Origin: Brugia malayi
Lineage: Eukaryota > Nematoda > Chromadorea > Rhabditida > Onchocercidae
Direction of reading: 5' to 3'
Assembly (NCBI RefSeq): GCF_000002995.4
Contig: NW_025062475.1
Coordinates: 3,626,528-3,690,527, forward strand
Length of the DNA stretch: 64,000 nt
Below are positions 1 through 12,509 of the stretch, piece after piece (the first letter of the stretch is position 1; every line of letters starts with the position of its first letter). Both the position numbers and the translations under genes were made by a program. The notes under the pieces were generated by a model. That model saw nothing but the letters and a program-made list of their open reading frames with translations, was not told the DNA's origin and searched no databases.

Positions 1-805
1 AGTTCAAATTTTCACTGTAGAAATGTCAGCGATCCTTCATTGTTACACCTTGAACTATGATCTATAAATGACCAAATTTAACACATTGAAACAGCAATAT
101 GAAGAGAAATACGAAGAAATTAATTCAACTCTCGAAATCTTTTCTCTCCTAATGTTATATATTTCAAAGTCAGATTACTGAAGAAAATATTGATGATATA
201 TTTCTGGGACTACTACTATTACAATAACAGATACAAATAATTTAAGTATAAAATAATTTCTGAAAGTCTGATATAAAGAGCAAAAATATTTCATGGATTA
301 GCTAACATAGCAATATAATAACACTATCAATATTCTAAGAAATGGGTATTTTAAAATAAGACTATAAAATAATGCAACGATATCAGTGAAAAAGTGAACC
401 GTATAAAAATACTAATAATATCAGAGAAATAATATGATGTAAATAAGTCAATACAACAAATAAACAAGCTATGTGAAAGATTTAGGCTAACATAAAAGTC
501 TACTTCATTTAAAATTACAGCAAAAAAAGATAATATATAGAAGTTTAAATGTCACTTCTAAATAATCCTTTTTAATTGCATTTATTGAAGAAAGCAAATA
601 TGACTGAATAAAAAAAAAAAAAAAAAAAGAGAAAAAAAGTTTCATCAAATTATGAAAATTCTGGTGAAAAAAAGCACAAAACATGTAAAGTGTAAAAGTT
701 GATAAATACTATATAATAGAATAAATCACATATCGTTTCAAATCGTAGCATCCTTTGCTATTAAAATAAAGCATATAAGTTACAAATTTAGAAAGTTTTT
801 TAGCA

Positions 806-1000
806 GTACATTCTTACGTAGGGTTATTTCGAAGAAGTCGTAACTCACGTATTCACTCACGCAACTCTCCCTCATTTCTTTCATACGCTAAATGCATCAC
901 TTCATTGACTCATCATAAAAGTTAACGGTCGAGTCACACTTTGTCATACGTATGGGCCCGACCATGTCATAAAAATTATATTAAGAATGTACGTATGACA
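806..1000. repeat. Small block with nested inverted repeats (possible MITE remnant)
   Basis: GTACATTCTTA at 806-816 is the exact reverse complement of TAAGAATGTAC at 982-992. TGTCATACGTA at 942-952 is the exact reverse complement of TACGTATGACA at 990-1000. The arms overlap at the right end. This suggests a short non-autonomous element or a foldback, but no target-site duplication could be established. Confidence 0.3.
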
Positions 1001-1569
1001 TAATTTCACGTTTCATATTTTATCTGTATGATACCCTGAGTTTCAATTAAGGTTAATAACTTTAGACTCTAAGTCATAGTAAAGTGAGAAAAGCTTATAC
1101 GTGAAAAAAGTGTACCTATAGATTTTTAGGCCGGGCCTGTTTTTATTATTTGCTACGTAATAATTAAGTCATTGGTAGTTAAGTATTATTGTGATTATTT
1201 ATATTGTACCTAATTTGTTAATTAGTTTTTGGGTACAATTGTTAGAACCATCTAAATTTACTGATTAATTTTAAATAGTCCATAATTTGAAATTATGCGA
1301 TGCGATCTTAATATCTTAATTAATTCTTTAGTGCTTTGCTGCATGTTCATACTGAAGCGATGCCTATCACTGATAATACTAAGAAGATTATCAGGGATTG
1401 CAGATTGAATGACATTGAGTCAGTTAATATATATAATATATTGGTAGTCATGAAAAAAATAGTGTGTGCAAGTCAAATTTTTTTTTTAATGAGTCAAGAA
1501 AAAAGATTTACTTTGCGTAGAATTCACATCTTAAGTTGCTGTTTTTGCATGTGATATTTTTTAATCTAC

Positions 1570-1571
1570 AG
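1570..1571 (+). other. Splice acceptor just before the LRRFIP start (likely SL trans-splice site)
   Basis: A pyrimidine-rich tract ending TTTTTAATCTACAG lies one base before the start codon at 1573. In nematodes an acceptor this close to the first ATG with no upstream coding exon usually receives a spliced leader. A 5' UTR intron is the alternative. Confidence 0.5.
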
Positions 1572-1572
1572 G

Positions 1573-4500
1573 ATGAATGTTAACTACGGTGGAGGTAGAA
1601 GACGTGCGGTGAGTCGGCAAACGGCTGAAGAACAAGTACTTGACCGGATTTCTCGGAATGTAAGCGCTTCTTAAACTGTATACTCGACCATAATTGTCGC
1701 GCCATTATGTTAAAATTGATGATCTGGAAAACGAATTGTTAAAAAAGATTTAAATTCTTACTGCAGTCAACACTGATTATGTAAATTTCAGGTTCCCCAG
1801 CGACTCTTAATGGGACTTAGATTTCTCCAGTAAAATCTAATATTAAAATTTTAATGAGGCGTTCCCTGTTATTCATTCCTCACGTTACTAGATATAATTA
1901 TTATTTAGGAAAAGACTTTGGTTTTTTGTTATTTAATCAGTTTTCAACAAGGATAACCTTATCGCTCTAGTCTTTTCGAGTCTAGGAAAATGAGAGCACT
2001 GCAAATATTATGATTGTTGGCTTTAAATCCAGTATGAGGTTAATTTAATAAAAATAAAAAAAATTTTGAAGGCAGAAGAACGGTTGACTCGTAAAAGACA
2101 GGCTCGTGAAGAAGCGCGACAGATACGTTTAGAGCAACTCGAAAAACAGTATCGAGAGGTAACACCATATTTCACTCATTATTATCATTTGTTACTATAA
2201 ATATTTGTGTTATTATTATGATTATTACTATCAGTACCATTATTACTTGTTTATGCTTTTGATGTTTTGTCGTTAATCGACCTGGTTAAAAGCTGTGAAA
2301 TAACAAAATAATTGCGAAGGAATGATTAAAGAGAAAAAGATTTGGAAAAATAATCAAAAACTGGTAGTAAAGTTAGAAAGATGATTAAAAATAAAGTTAC
2401 TTTGACCTGTTTTACTTCAACGTACTGTTGTAGTCCCATCTCATCTCAGAAATGAAAATAAAGAGGGGAAAAGCGAGGTATGGTTGGTTTTTCATCGTTA
2501 AATTTTGAGATTGGAATACATTTTATTTGAAAAAATTAAATTGATAACAACCTTTTATTGCTTGTGTTAAATATACAACAGTAAGTTTTCTGAAACTAGT
2601 TTCTGAATGCTTTCTTAGGGCAGGAAAGAGTAGAGCTAGTGTACTCTTACTACTACAACAGTTCCCATTGTCATTGTATTGGTTGTTTCCAAAACATAAA
2701 AATTTGATGCGACATATACTATCTGCTACATTTATTAATTTTGCTATGTCATGAGAAATCTTTGATAATTTTACCAGTTTCCACTTAATCTTATCTTCGA
2801 TTCTGCGTTTACTGTATGCCATTAAAAAAGTATTCATATGTAGGCAAGATCTTTAATTCATGAATTGCTTTAGCTCTCCACTGATAATTGTGCACTTGTC
2901 AGAAAAAAAATCTACAAAATTTTCTTATTTTAAATACAGAACATAACTATTATCATTTAAATATAATCGAAACTTCTTAAATTTTCAACATTTATAGCAA
3001 GACTGAAATGATGTTAAGTTTTTGAACAATTGTTGAGATGAAAGGAGACAATAATAATAGTTGGAAATCTCGTCGGTGTGTTCTGTTACTATATTTGGTA
3101 TTCATTTTATAGGCTGAAACAGATGGTTGCAAAGGTGATGAAGAAGACATAGTAAGTTTTTTCTCTATTTCAAAATTTCTTTTGGAGTATTTATCTTCAT
3201 GTTTTCTCTGCTTATTTCTAATTTAACGTTTTACGATTCATCCGAACTTAAGAAACATCTTATAAGATTGTGGATCCTAATTTAACATATTCTATACTCA
3301 ATGTTTGTCAGTATAAACGTTCTCAGATACAAATTTGACTCTTATTTTATTAAATTAAATATCAGTATAGAACTCTTACAAAATTTGCAATTCAAAATAT
3401 GTTCTAACAAAATTGATTTGAAAAGTTCTCACTTTCCTAGTAAATTATGATTTATTTCATTTATTGACAATTTTAACTGCATGCGAAGCTATTTTCAAAC
3501 CTAATTTTTTTTTCTACTTTTGAATTCTAATTTGGAAGAATCATTTATTTAAATTGTAAGATATATTCAGTTTTGTTATCATATTGTTGAAAGATTACTG
3601 ATATTCTCGTTGGGCTTTTAGTATATATAGCTGCTGCTTGTCCTTATATTGCATACTTTCTAACAGAGTCGTCATTTTATTTAAATTTTATTTGTCGCGT
3701 GCATACTTATTACGTACTCCAGTATTCATACTACCATTTTATTTATTGCTTCAACGCGTATTATTTATTGATGAGTGTTGAACATTACTTGTGTGTTGCG
3801 AGTGTTGCTTTAGTTCCTTTATTACCTTAAAACTCAAGATGATCAATATTACCTGATGGCGTAATCAGTTTTAAATTTCATATAAACCTTTTCTGCTTGT
3901 AGACCATTGTTTTAATTTTGTCTTGGCGAAGGATTGACGGAGATAATTTATAATCACTATGATGAAAGTGACCCATGTTCGTTGTGTTATATTTTTGTCC
4001 TTGTTGCATAGCATTGTATCAGGTTACTGTCCTGAAAATCCTATTAGTAAGACTCACTTTTGACTTTTTTAATTTTATGTACTATGTTTTTGCCTAATTT
4101 TTATTTATTACTAATGTGTGCATGTGTTTGGCATGGTTTAGAAAGACAATATTCCGACAACATCAACATCTCGAGGCGGTACACCGTCCAGAGATAGCAA
4201 AGCATTGGAACGGGCAGCCCTAAAGGTTTTTATTTTATTTTTTCAGGCGTTTTGTAGGTGACGGACTTGGTTTGGGATTTATTGAAATTGAATTACCGAT
4301 AACTTCTTTGTTTGCATGCAGTTTAGCTTTCGTGAGGATCTGTTTGGTTTTGACCAAAATTGAACACAAACTTCTCAATTTTACATTGAAGATTTCTCTG
4401 TAGTTCAATATTTTAAGGAAAAAGTAAACGAATTGCAAAACAAATTTCAACGAGCCATGTTTATGTATTCCCAATTAGATAATGAGAAATCAGCCTTATT

Positions 4501-7500
4501 GTATGAAATTGATTTGCTGAAAGATGAAATGGAAGAAAAAGAGCAACTTTTATCACAAGCTAACCGGGAGTCTCGTGATTTAGCTACTGTTAGTTATTTT
4601 TACCTTATCTAACCTAAATTCTTCAATCATTATTTCTCATCAAAGTTAACAGTGATTTTAGTATTCGATTTATAAATTGTTTCTGAAATATGGAACGAAA
4701 AACGTCCTTAGATCTCATAATTCCTTAGAATGTATAAAGGTTTACTCATAATGAAGAAAACTTATGATAAGCGTTATATACTTTTGGTATAGAGATATTA
4801 AATATTTGGTCTCATATTCAGCGAAATTTCAAATATTCAGTAACAGTTAAAAGTAAACTGAAAACTAGTTTCAATAAGTAAAATTCATTTTAAAAACTCG
4901 AGGCATAAAATTCATTTATTTAGACTCTAATGTGTGCATGAATTATTGTCAAATAATTCAGGAAGTGAAACTGCTAAAACGTACAATTGATGGTTTGAAT
5001 GCTCAACATGCAACGCTACGATCGGAAATAGCGCAGCGTGATCAAATCATACAGGTAGTTATATACGTAGATTGCTTTGGTTGCATTCAATGCATTTACT
5101 GCTGAAATATGTTGATAGACTTTCGAATTATATCCGAATGCGCGTTAGGTCTACAAATTAGCTAACCTCTTATTTATCCGTTTATTTTTTGAAATTGAAA
5201 AGAAAAACGCATCAGTTTAAGAGAACAGTTTGAATTTTATTATTCAATAAATTTTGCACGACATGAATTTTTGGTTTCTGTCGAATAAATTAAGAGCATT
5301 CTGCTGGATGTTGTTTCTGTTTGTGAATTTTGTCTATTAGGCTACTAATTTTTTCTAGGAGAACGGGTTAGTTTTGGCGGAACAAGAAAAATCTGATGCA
5401 TTGTTAAATGGCACGGATAATGTGTAAGTTATTTTTCTTGGATTTTATTACTCGATGCATACAGCTAATAATTTCATCGTTTCTTAATATGAGATTAAAA
5501 TGACTTCCTGCATTTTGATCTCGTTGATGACTTTTTTTTTCTGGCTTCTTTTACTTGATAATTGTTACTTAATCAGCATAGTTATATGTATGTCTTTTTG
5601 AGGTGTATTGATACTTCATATATTATGATTATTCCAAAATACAACATTTTATAAAAAAATGGGTTGCATTTTTTCCCATGCTTCTTTTTATAACGCAATT
5701 AGTCATCACCACATGGATTGGAATAACAGATTCCCTGGGAAACTTCTGCGTGATCTTTATGTTTAATTTAGATTAACTATGAAATGATGAACTGAAAATG
5801 AAAATATAATTAGAAAATCCAGGAAGTTTATAAAATTATATACATTGTAAAGCTCTCAATTCTAATTAAATGCTAGTTCAAACTTTCTTACCTGCAAGTT
5901 TAAAAATTAATACTTTTTCCATTAACACAAAAAAAAAAATATTTTTTCCATAACACAATGATCACTTTTTATTGCATCGTTTAGATTTACTTTCTTCTGC
6001 AGGTTTGATAAAGAAGGAAGATATTTTCTTTCAATTTACAATAATTTACAGTTGGGTGAAAGGTTGCAACTATCTATTACTAATTTTTAAGTCATAATCT
6101 TCAAAACTTTCTTAATAGGATGCTGAAAAACAGCAGTATAAATCTCGTACTAACACAGTTAGCATGAAATTTATACATTCTTTCCCAACTTGACATTATG
6201 AGATAATGTGGCAAGATGAAATCGATTAATTCATTAAGAATATATTTCGCAACGTAAAAAATAATTGTACGTGGTAGCACCAACCTAAAATTTATTGATG
6301 ATGATGGTTTGATTATTTTTAAGATTATTGTAATAATTCGGTGATGCTCTAAAATAACGGATTCCATTATTAATTTATCTCATTATACAATCAGTTAATA
6401 TTAACTAATCCCGTGTTAAAGAAGATTAGGACGATCGGAAGATTTTATCTGAAAAGCGGCTTAAGGTCAAAAATTCCTTTTCTATAACATTTTTCCTTTT
6501 TTATATAAATGGCAGAAAAAAATTACGGTATAAGATGACAAAGTTGAAAAACAAATAAGCGATGAGGGAATTTCAGAAGAAGAACGGAGTGCCATGTTGG
6601 AATTATTGCTAATTCTGTTTTCATTAATTATCAGATTTCTGATGTGATGAGAAAAATTCATTTGAAAATCCTACATTGCTACACTTTGATTTTTAATGGC
6701 ACTGTTTTTTAATTCAAAATGGAAGGAACTCATTTCGACTTAGTCTGCGAATTTTTTCTTAGTGTTATAGTCTATTGCAAATTTTTGAGTTTTAAGTCAA
6801 AGTTCTTTTCTTAAAGTCTTATTATCCTATTTCAATGTCTATTTCAATGGTAAAACAATGAATTCATGGAGCTGTTGTAAGAATGTTTTTACATATTTTT
6901 TGATATTATGATTTATGAACGATAGACTATTATTTAATTTATTTAATTTTAGAAAGATGCTATCATTTATCATTATTAATTTCGATTATACTTTTACTAT
7001 AAACTGTTATATTTAAGCCAAACAACTCCACTGATATTTTCTCAAACAACGATAGCACTTGTTGAAAAAGCAGTTCCTGGTTCCTCTTCAATAGATGAAA
7101 AAGTTAAAAGATTAGTTGATGTGGTAAGCTTTTAAAATAGAGCTTTGTATATCACAGATAGAAAAAAAAAATAATTATTATTATCTAGTAATTAAAAAAA
7201 AAAAATTTAAAAAAAAAAAAAAATAATTATTATCTAGTAATTATTTGTCGACTTATTGAGATATCTCAAATATAACGTTTTCCTCCTAAATAGTTCTATA
7301 GTTTATTACTTTAATTTTCATTCAAAATTTTTTCAGAACAAAAAAATGCGTCAACAAGTGGAGGAAGCAGAACAGTCATTATATGTTCGTAGAACAGCTC
7401 GTGCCGATCTTATGAATAGCGCACAGAATGGTATACTTGGTGATGAATTACAAAGTGTGCATCAACAATCTTTTTACTGCTTTTTTCTTTTTCTTTTGAA

Positions 7501-9277
7501 ATTACTTGTGAGATAGCATAGTTTTGATTGTTTGTCATGTTAATATAATTGATTTAGGCAATAAGCCTTTATAAGATATCAATTTTTACGATAATGTTTA
7601 GATATTGCTATGTTTTACTTCTGTTACAACACATAGTAATATGGATTCTGGAATATTGGAAATAAGGTTTAAGATATATTAGACAATGAAAGTATCCATG
7701 ATAATAGAATCTATACAGGTTGAATTATTGTTACCAACTTTTGTATTTAAGCTAACAATTTTAAAATCATTTTAGGAGATGCAGCCAAGCAACTAGCAGA
7801 AATCAAATTTAAACTGCAAGAAGCAGAACGTGAAAATACAAATTACCAGGGCAATGTTGGTTTTTAGTGTTTTTTGAATTGAAGATGAATTTTTCCTTTG
7901 AATCTTATAGAATCATTTTTATAAAGGAAATTATACATAGGTTTCTCCACTGCTATATTAAAAAACACATTTTTCTATACATTAAATTTGAAGAAATTTG
8001 CATTTGTAAGAGGTTTAATGAGAAATTTGACTGTTTTTTATCTAAATCATCTTAAATGATATATATATATTCTTATAGCTAATACGTGTAGATGGACAAA
8101 TGAAGAGGTATAAAGCAGCTGCTGAACAAGCAGAAAAAGAGCTTTTAGAATTAAAATCTCAAAATCGACAGCTGAAAAAAGAGGTGTGTTATTTTCTTGG
8201 TATGGGAAAACTATTAATAATGTGTTTCTTTTTAGAGGTCTCTTTATTACTTCTTTAAATTTTGTTTATTAAACAATCATGGGAGTCAAAGGCTAGAATT
8301 GCAGTTAATTAATATTATTGATTAGAGATATTATCGTTGGAAAAAGAAAACATGGAAAATATTTTCGTATATTTCATGTAATTTTTGGCAAAACAAAGTA
8401 AATATTTGCTAATTTGGGAATTATTTCAAACCAGTAAGTGTTATGTGTTATGAGTGATAAAATTTTGAAGATAAACAGAAGTCAAAGGATAAGTAGGTAA
8501 GTGATTAAGCGAGATGAATGTAATGGAAAGTTGATGAAAACCAATAAGTATAATTTTTCGGATGAATGAAAAAACTTTATGGATTATTCTTAAGTAATAA
8601 TTAGCATGACAGAACAAAGCATTACTGATATTATGATTAAATGATATTTGATATGAAAACTTAAATGATATGAAAACTTCATGAATAATCATGGCCATAA
8701 TTTACTAGTGTTGCATAATACTATTCAATTCCTTGTGAATGCATAAAATTTCAGTGACATTTATTACAATAAAGAAAAAACATAGAGCATGATTTTTTCC
8801 ATTTCTCATATCTGAGTGAAAAATTTCAATTCTTCATTTAGCAGAAAATGCTGATTGTAACTTCTGAAAAAGAAGATGGAGGAGCATTATGCCCTGTTTT
8901 CCGAGGCTCCCATTTTTCATGTTTTTTAATTAGAAAAGCTTTCTGAATTGTAGAATTAATGCGCCAAATAATTTAAGGTTAGAATGACGTCAACTCACTC
9001 CAAGTTTTTGTTTTTCTCTTTTGTTTGGGTGATAGTTGCTTCTGCTCACATTATTGTTGTTGCATTCAAAGGCAAAATGTGAGTTGATTAACTTACAGAT
9101 TTGAATTAGTTTAATTATAGAGTGTGGTTAGCACATAATGAAGACTGATTGCATTCTCGAGATTTATTGCAGCTTCGTGATAAGGATAATGCTCTGGACG
9201 AAGCCAAAGAAACAAATCGTCATTTGCAGAATAGAATTGAAAAATTACGTTTATCAGGCTCTCGAAGACCTTTATGA
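1573..9277 (+). CDS. LRRFIP / Flightless-I-interacting coiled-coil protein
   Basis: Twelve exons give 371 residues: 1573-1659, 2072-2158, 3113-3151, 4142-4225, 4418-4588, 4962-5054, 5359-5423, 7018-7123, 7337-7430, 7776-7855, 8079-8183, 9173-9277. All phases agree. The N-terminus ([21 protein letters not shown], then [20 protein letters not shown]) matches the start of the LRRFIP1/2 family. Residues 100-190 and 245-365 are predicted coiled coil, with family motifs such as [20 protein letters not shown] and [16 protein letters not shown]. The end ([15 protein letters not shown]) corresponds to the vertebrate C-terminus ending RLEKMKANRSALL. Vertebrate relatives bind the gelsolin-like protein Flightless-I and act in actin, Wnt and Toll signalling; that role here is inferred. 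Exon 5 uses the weak acceptor ATTTTAAG because the nearer TAG gives a stop. Extra strong acceptors at 6001 and 10094 could create shorter isoforms. Confidence 0.88.
5424..7017 (+). other. Large LRRFIP intron with one candidate alternative exon
   Basis: This is the intron between exons 7 and 8. It holds the strong acceptor TTTCTTCTGCAG at 6001-6002, followed by an open frame to TAA at 6088-6090 that is in phase with exon 7. It would end the protein with about 28 new residues ([16 protein letters not shown] and onward). The rest is AT-rich with nothing recognisable. Confidence 0.3.
7170..7242. repeat. Short direct repeat flanking poly-A in an LRRFIP intron
   Basis: The motif AATTATTATCTAGTAATTA occurs twice, within 7170-7193 and 7222-7242, separated by A-rich sequence. 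It is a local duplication in the intron before exon 9. Confidence 0.6.
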
Positions 9278-10207
9278 TTGTGAAACTGGAAATTTCTTAT
9301 ATTATCTATTCCTCCAGCAACGGTTGCTTTTTTAGATTGTCGGTGTGCTTAGATAATAAGTTAATCTGTAGTCTGGTGCTAATGTTTTAATTTAATTTAT
9401 GCGAATTATTTGTTATTTTTTCACCAATCGATTTTTATCTATCGATTGTTGAAATTATTAGTTCAATCCCATTAATTACTGCTATTATGATATGAGGCTA
9501 TATGACACACTTTCTTTTGCTCTATGGTAATTTCATAGTTGTTATACATTATCGATTCTACCGTTGACTTTATGAAATTCTCTCACTGTGGTCAATAGCT
9601 TACAGACTTCAGAGATATTGTCATTGTCATAGTTATGTTAGTCTTTAAATTTTTGATAGTACTTCGTTATCGAATTGACTTCTCAGTAAGTGAACTTCGA
9701 ATTTTTCATGCTTTTGAACTTTCCAACTTTTTTCTTTTTTTTTGTTATACGCGCAATACTGATTGCCAAGATAAGTAAGCTAAGTAAATAATTGCTGTTT
9801 TATTGCTGTGATTGTTGTTCAAAAAATGATTATGTTGGTAATTTGATGGTGATTTATAATGTTTGTGTTATATTTTTATTAACTGTATTCGAGATTTTCC
9901 TAGACTAAAATTTTTTGTTCTGATAAGCAAGCAAATGATATTATCGGAATTTTTTATTTTTATGATTTTAGACGCTAAGGCAACCTTTTTAAGCGCAATT
10001 ATCCGTAAACGATCGCTTTTTATTTTATTTAAATTAAGGATTAGTTTATAAGATCATACATAATTCTTATCATTAGGATGCATATAATTTTGAAGGCGGA
10101 GCTGAACGATATCCGTAAACATTATAAATGACACAGGGGCGTATCAATCTTCCTTATCTTCCGGTTGCAGTTTCTCTTGCATTCTCAAAATCATTTTTAG
10201 AATAATT
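9278..10207 (+). other. Spacer between LRRFIP and pdf-1
   Basis: About 930 bases hold the 3' end of LRRFIP and the 5' flank of pdf-1. The acceptor TTTTGAAG at 10094-10095 is followed by a short open frame AELNDIRKHYK and a stop at 10129-10131, in phase with LRRFIP exon 11 (8183); it may be an alternative last exon. No other coding evidence was seen. Confidence 0.4.
10199..10200 (+). other. pdf-1: Acceptor before the pdf-1 start (likely SL trans-splice site)
   Basis: AAAATCATTTTTAG ends at 10200, seven bases before the first ATG at 10208. It fits the nematode acceptor consensus and explains why this exon has no upstream coding partner. Confidence 0.5.
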
Positions 10208-12463
10208 ATGTTGATGATGAGTATGGTAAGCAACATCAGTAAAAGTACTCTTCGTACTTTCTTGCTTCTCATTCTAACTGTAACAATTGCATCAACTTTT
10301 GAGTTTGGTGAGCTAATGGTGAGTTTCATAATTTATTATAATTTAAGATGATAAGTAAAGAGAGAGAAAAAAAAGATAATGAATAATATATATATATGTA
10401 TTTATCAATCTTACCACTGCACATCATTCCTTTCCCCATTTTTACTCGATGAAGTATCAAGTCGATAATTTATATTACTATTTAAGAGATAATTTGTTTG
10501 ATGTTTCTTCCATTACTTATTATTATCTGTTCAATATTTAAATTGTTTGTTTATCATTCGTTAGGTAATGCTTATTGCTTAAGCAAAAAAGAAAAAAAAA
10601 TGCTAATAGTAATAATAATAATAAAACATTGTGAAGACCATGAAATAAATGCTCAAAATGTTTTAGTCTTTTAGTCATTGTACAGTAGTTTATCTTTTCT
10701 TTCTTTTAAAAATATGAGTGTATTCATATTATAATCAATCATTTTGCATGCTTTTGTTATATTTATTATGATTTTATTACTCTATTATAGTGATAGTAAT
10801 AGTAAGTTGTCATAAAAGTAATTTTGATATCAATCAAGTTACAAAAAAAAAACAATGAAACAGTTAATATTGATGATTAATCCTTATCCTTATATGTATC
10901 TATAAATAAGAAATCAGTTTGATTGAATTGATGAAGAATGAAAATTCGGTCAAATAATTTGAATTCCTTGACCTTAAAAAAAGCGAAGAGAAATGCTGTA
11001 AATATTGACTTATTTTAATGTTACGTAAAGGAATGAAAAAGTGGTCTAGAAGGGAAGGTTGTTTCTAGTATTATCTTTATTAAAAGTTATTAATTTATAT
11101 GTGATACATTGATTTATTACATATTAGACAAATATGATAACACTAAGATATTGATTAATTGGATACATTAATTCTATCATATTCCAAATCTGAATTTTTC
11201 TAGCTAAAATAAAATTTATTTTGGAAAAACCATTATTTGTTTGCAGTAAACTAATAGAAAAATTTGTAAAGGTTGTAATTAATTAATTAACTGGAATCTT
11301 TGCCGTTACATTAGATGAACCTATTTAAGTAACAAATATTGAAGTAAATTGTATTTAAAAAAAAAAAAAATCAAACTTTTTTCAATAACAAATATTGAAG
11401 TAAATAGTATTTAGAAAAAAAGAAAATTAATTAATTAAAATTCTTCCAAATAGTCCGATGATAATCTTAATATAAATGATATGAATAAATTAATTTTTTA
11501 TGTATAAGAAATTGAATTTAACTTAATAAATGATTTTTTTTAAAAAAAAAAAAAGTGTAAGAATGATGATAGTATTAAAATTGATGAAAGTATGCAATGA
11601 CAGTGTTTAAAATTATTTGATGAAATTCTTAATAAATGATACGAGAAAGATTAGAAATACTGGAATTTAGCATTTAATATTTTCTTTTTCTTTTACAAAA
11701 TGAAGAAAATGTTGCCAAAGAAGAATTAAAATAAAAATATTGGAGAGAAATACGAATATTAATGGTACAAAATGATACTGTTAAATTTTATTGATTAAGT
11801 TGCTATTATCTCCACGAAATTTTAATTCACATACTTATTAAAACATATGCATTTCAAAGTTGCTTACTTTTTTCTTTTAAATAATTTATTGAAAATAGGA
11901 AACTCTCAAAGTGCTTAAATATTAAAATGAAATTTTCTACCTTTTTCATTCTTTTTTATCTTATTAAATGAAAACAAACTGTTTATTGAAATTAATGAAA
12001 ATATTTCCATAAGGTAAAGAAATAAAAAATAAAGTTAAAGATATTTTATTTTAAAAAAATATGTCAATATTATTTAGTGTTCATTCATTTATCAATTTTT
12101 GTGCAACATTTTTTTTTTAATCTATAAAATGAAAATAATTTATGCTAAAGAAAAAAAAGCAAAGATATGACAGAAAGAAAAGAATAACAAAATTGATAAA
12201 TGATGAATAATATCAGTACTGATAAGGAGAATAGCTTAGTGTAAGCCCATTGTGATTATCTTATCATTAATTTCTATTTCTATTGCTTCATTTATACAAC
12301 TGTAAGAGATTTTCTTAATTAATTAATTAATTAAGATTTTTTCTTTATTAAATTTTATTTGGAAATAAATACTACTATATAAGAATATACTTCGAACACA
12401 AATTTGATCTGATCTAGTATGATTTGATTTAATTATGTCATTTAAAGCACTAATTATCATTAC

Positions 12464-12509
<46 letters not shown>

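Larger units (their letters stand above)
1..1572. other. Upstream region of the LRRFIP gene, no gene supported
   Basis: AT-rich sequence without a convincing coding exon. The one notable structure is a short block at about 806-1000 with inverted repeats, reported separately. The 72-residue reading frame at 1336-1554 has no recognisable features and ends just before the likely splice acceptor of the next gene, so it is treated as 5' flank or outron. Confidence 0.5.

Noticed and set aside
4235..4474. Minus-strand 79-codon frame
   Set aside because: It lies antisense to LRRFIP exon 5 and the preceding intron; the plus-strand exon matches the family.
10144..10329. Minus-strand 61-codon frame with a transmembrane-like segment
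   Set aside because: It overlaps the pdf-1 signal-peptide exon. Its hydrophobic stretch is the antisense reading of codons on the plus strand, which has a start, donor and partner exon.
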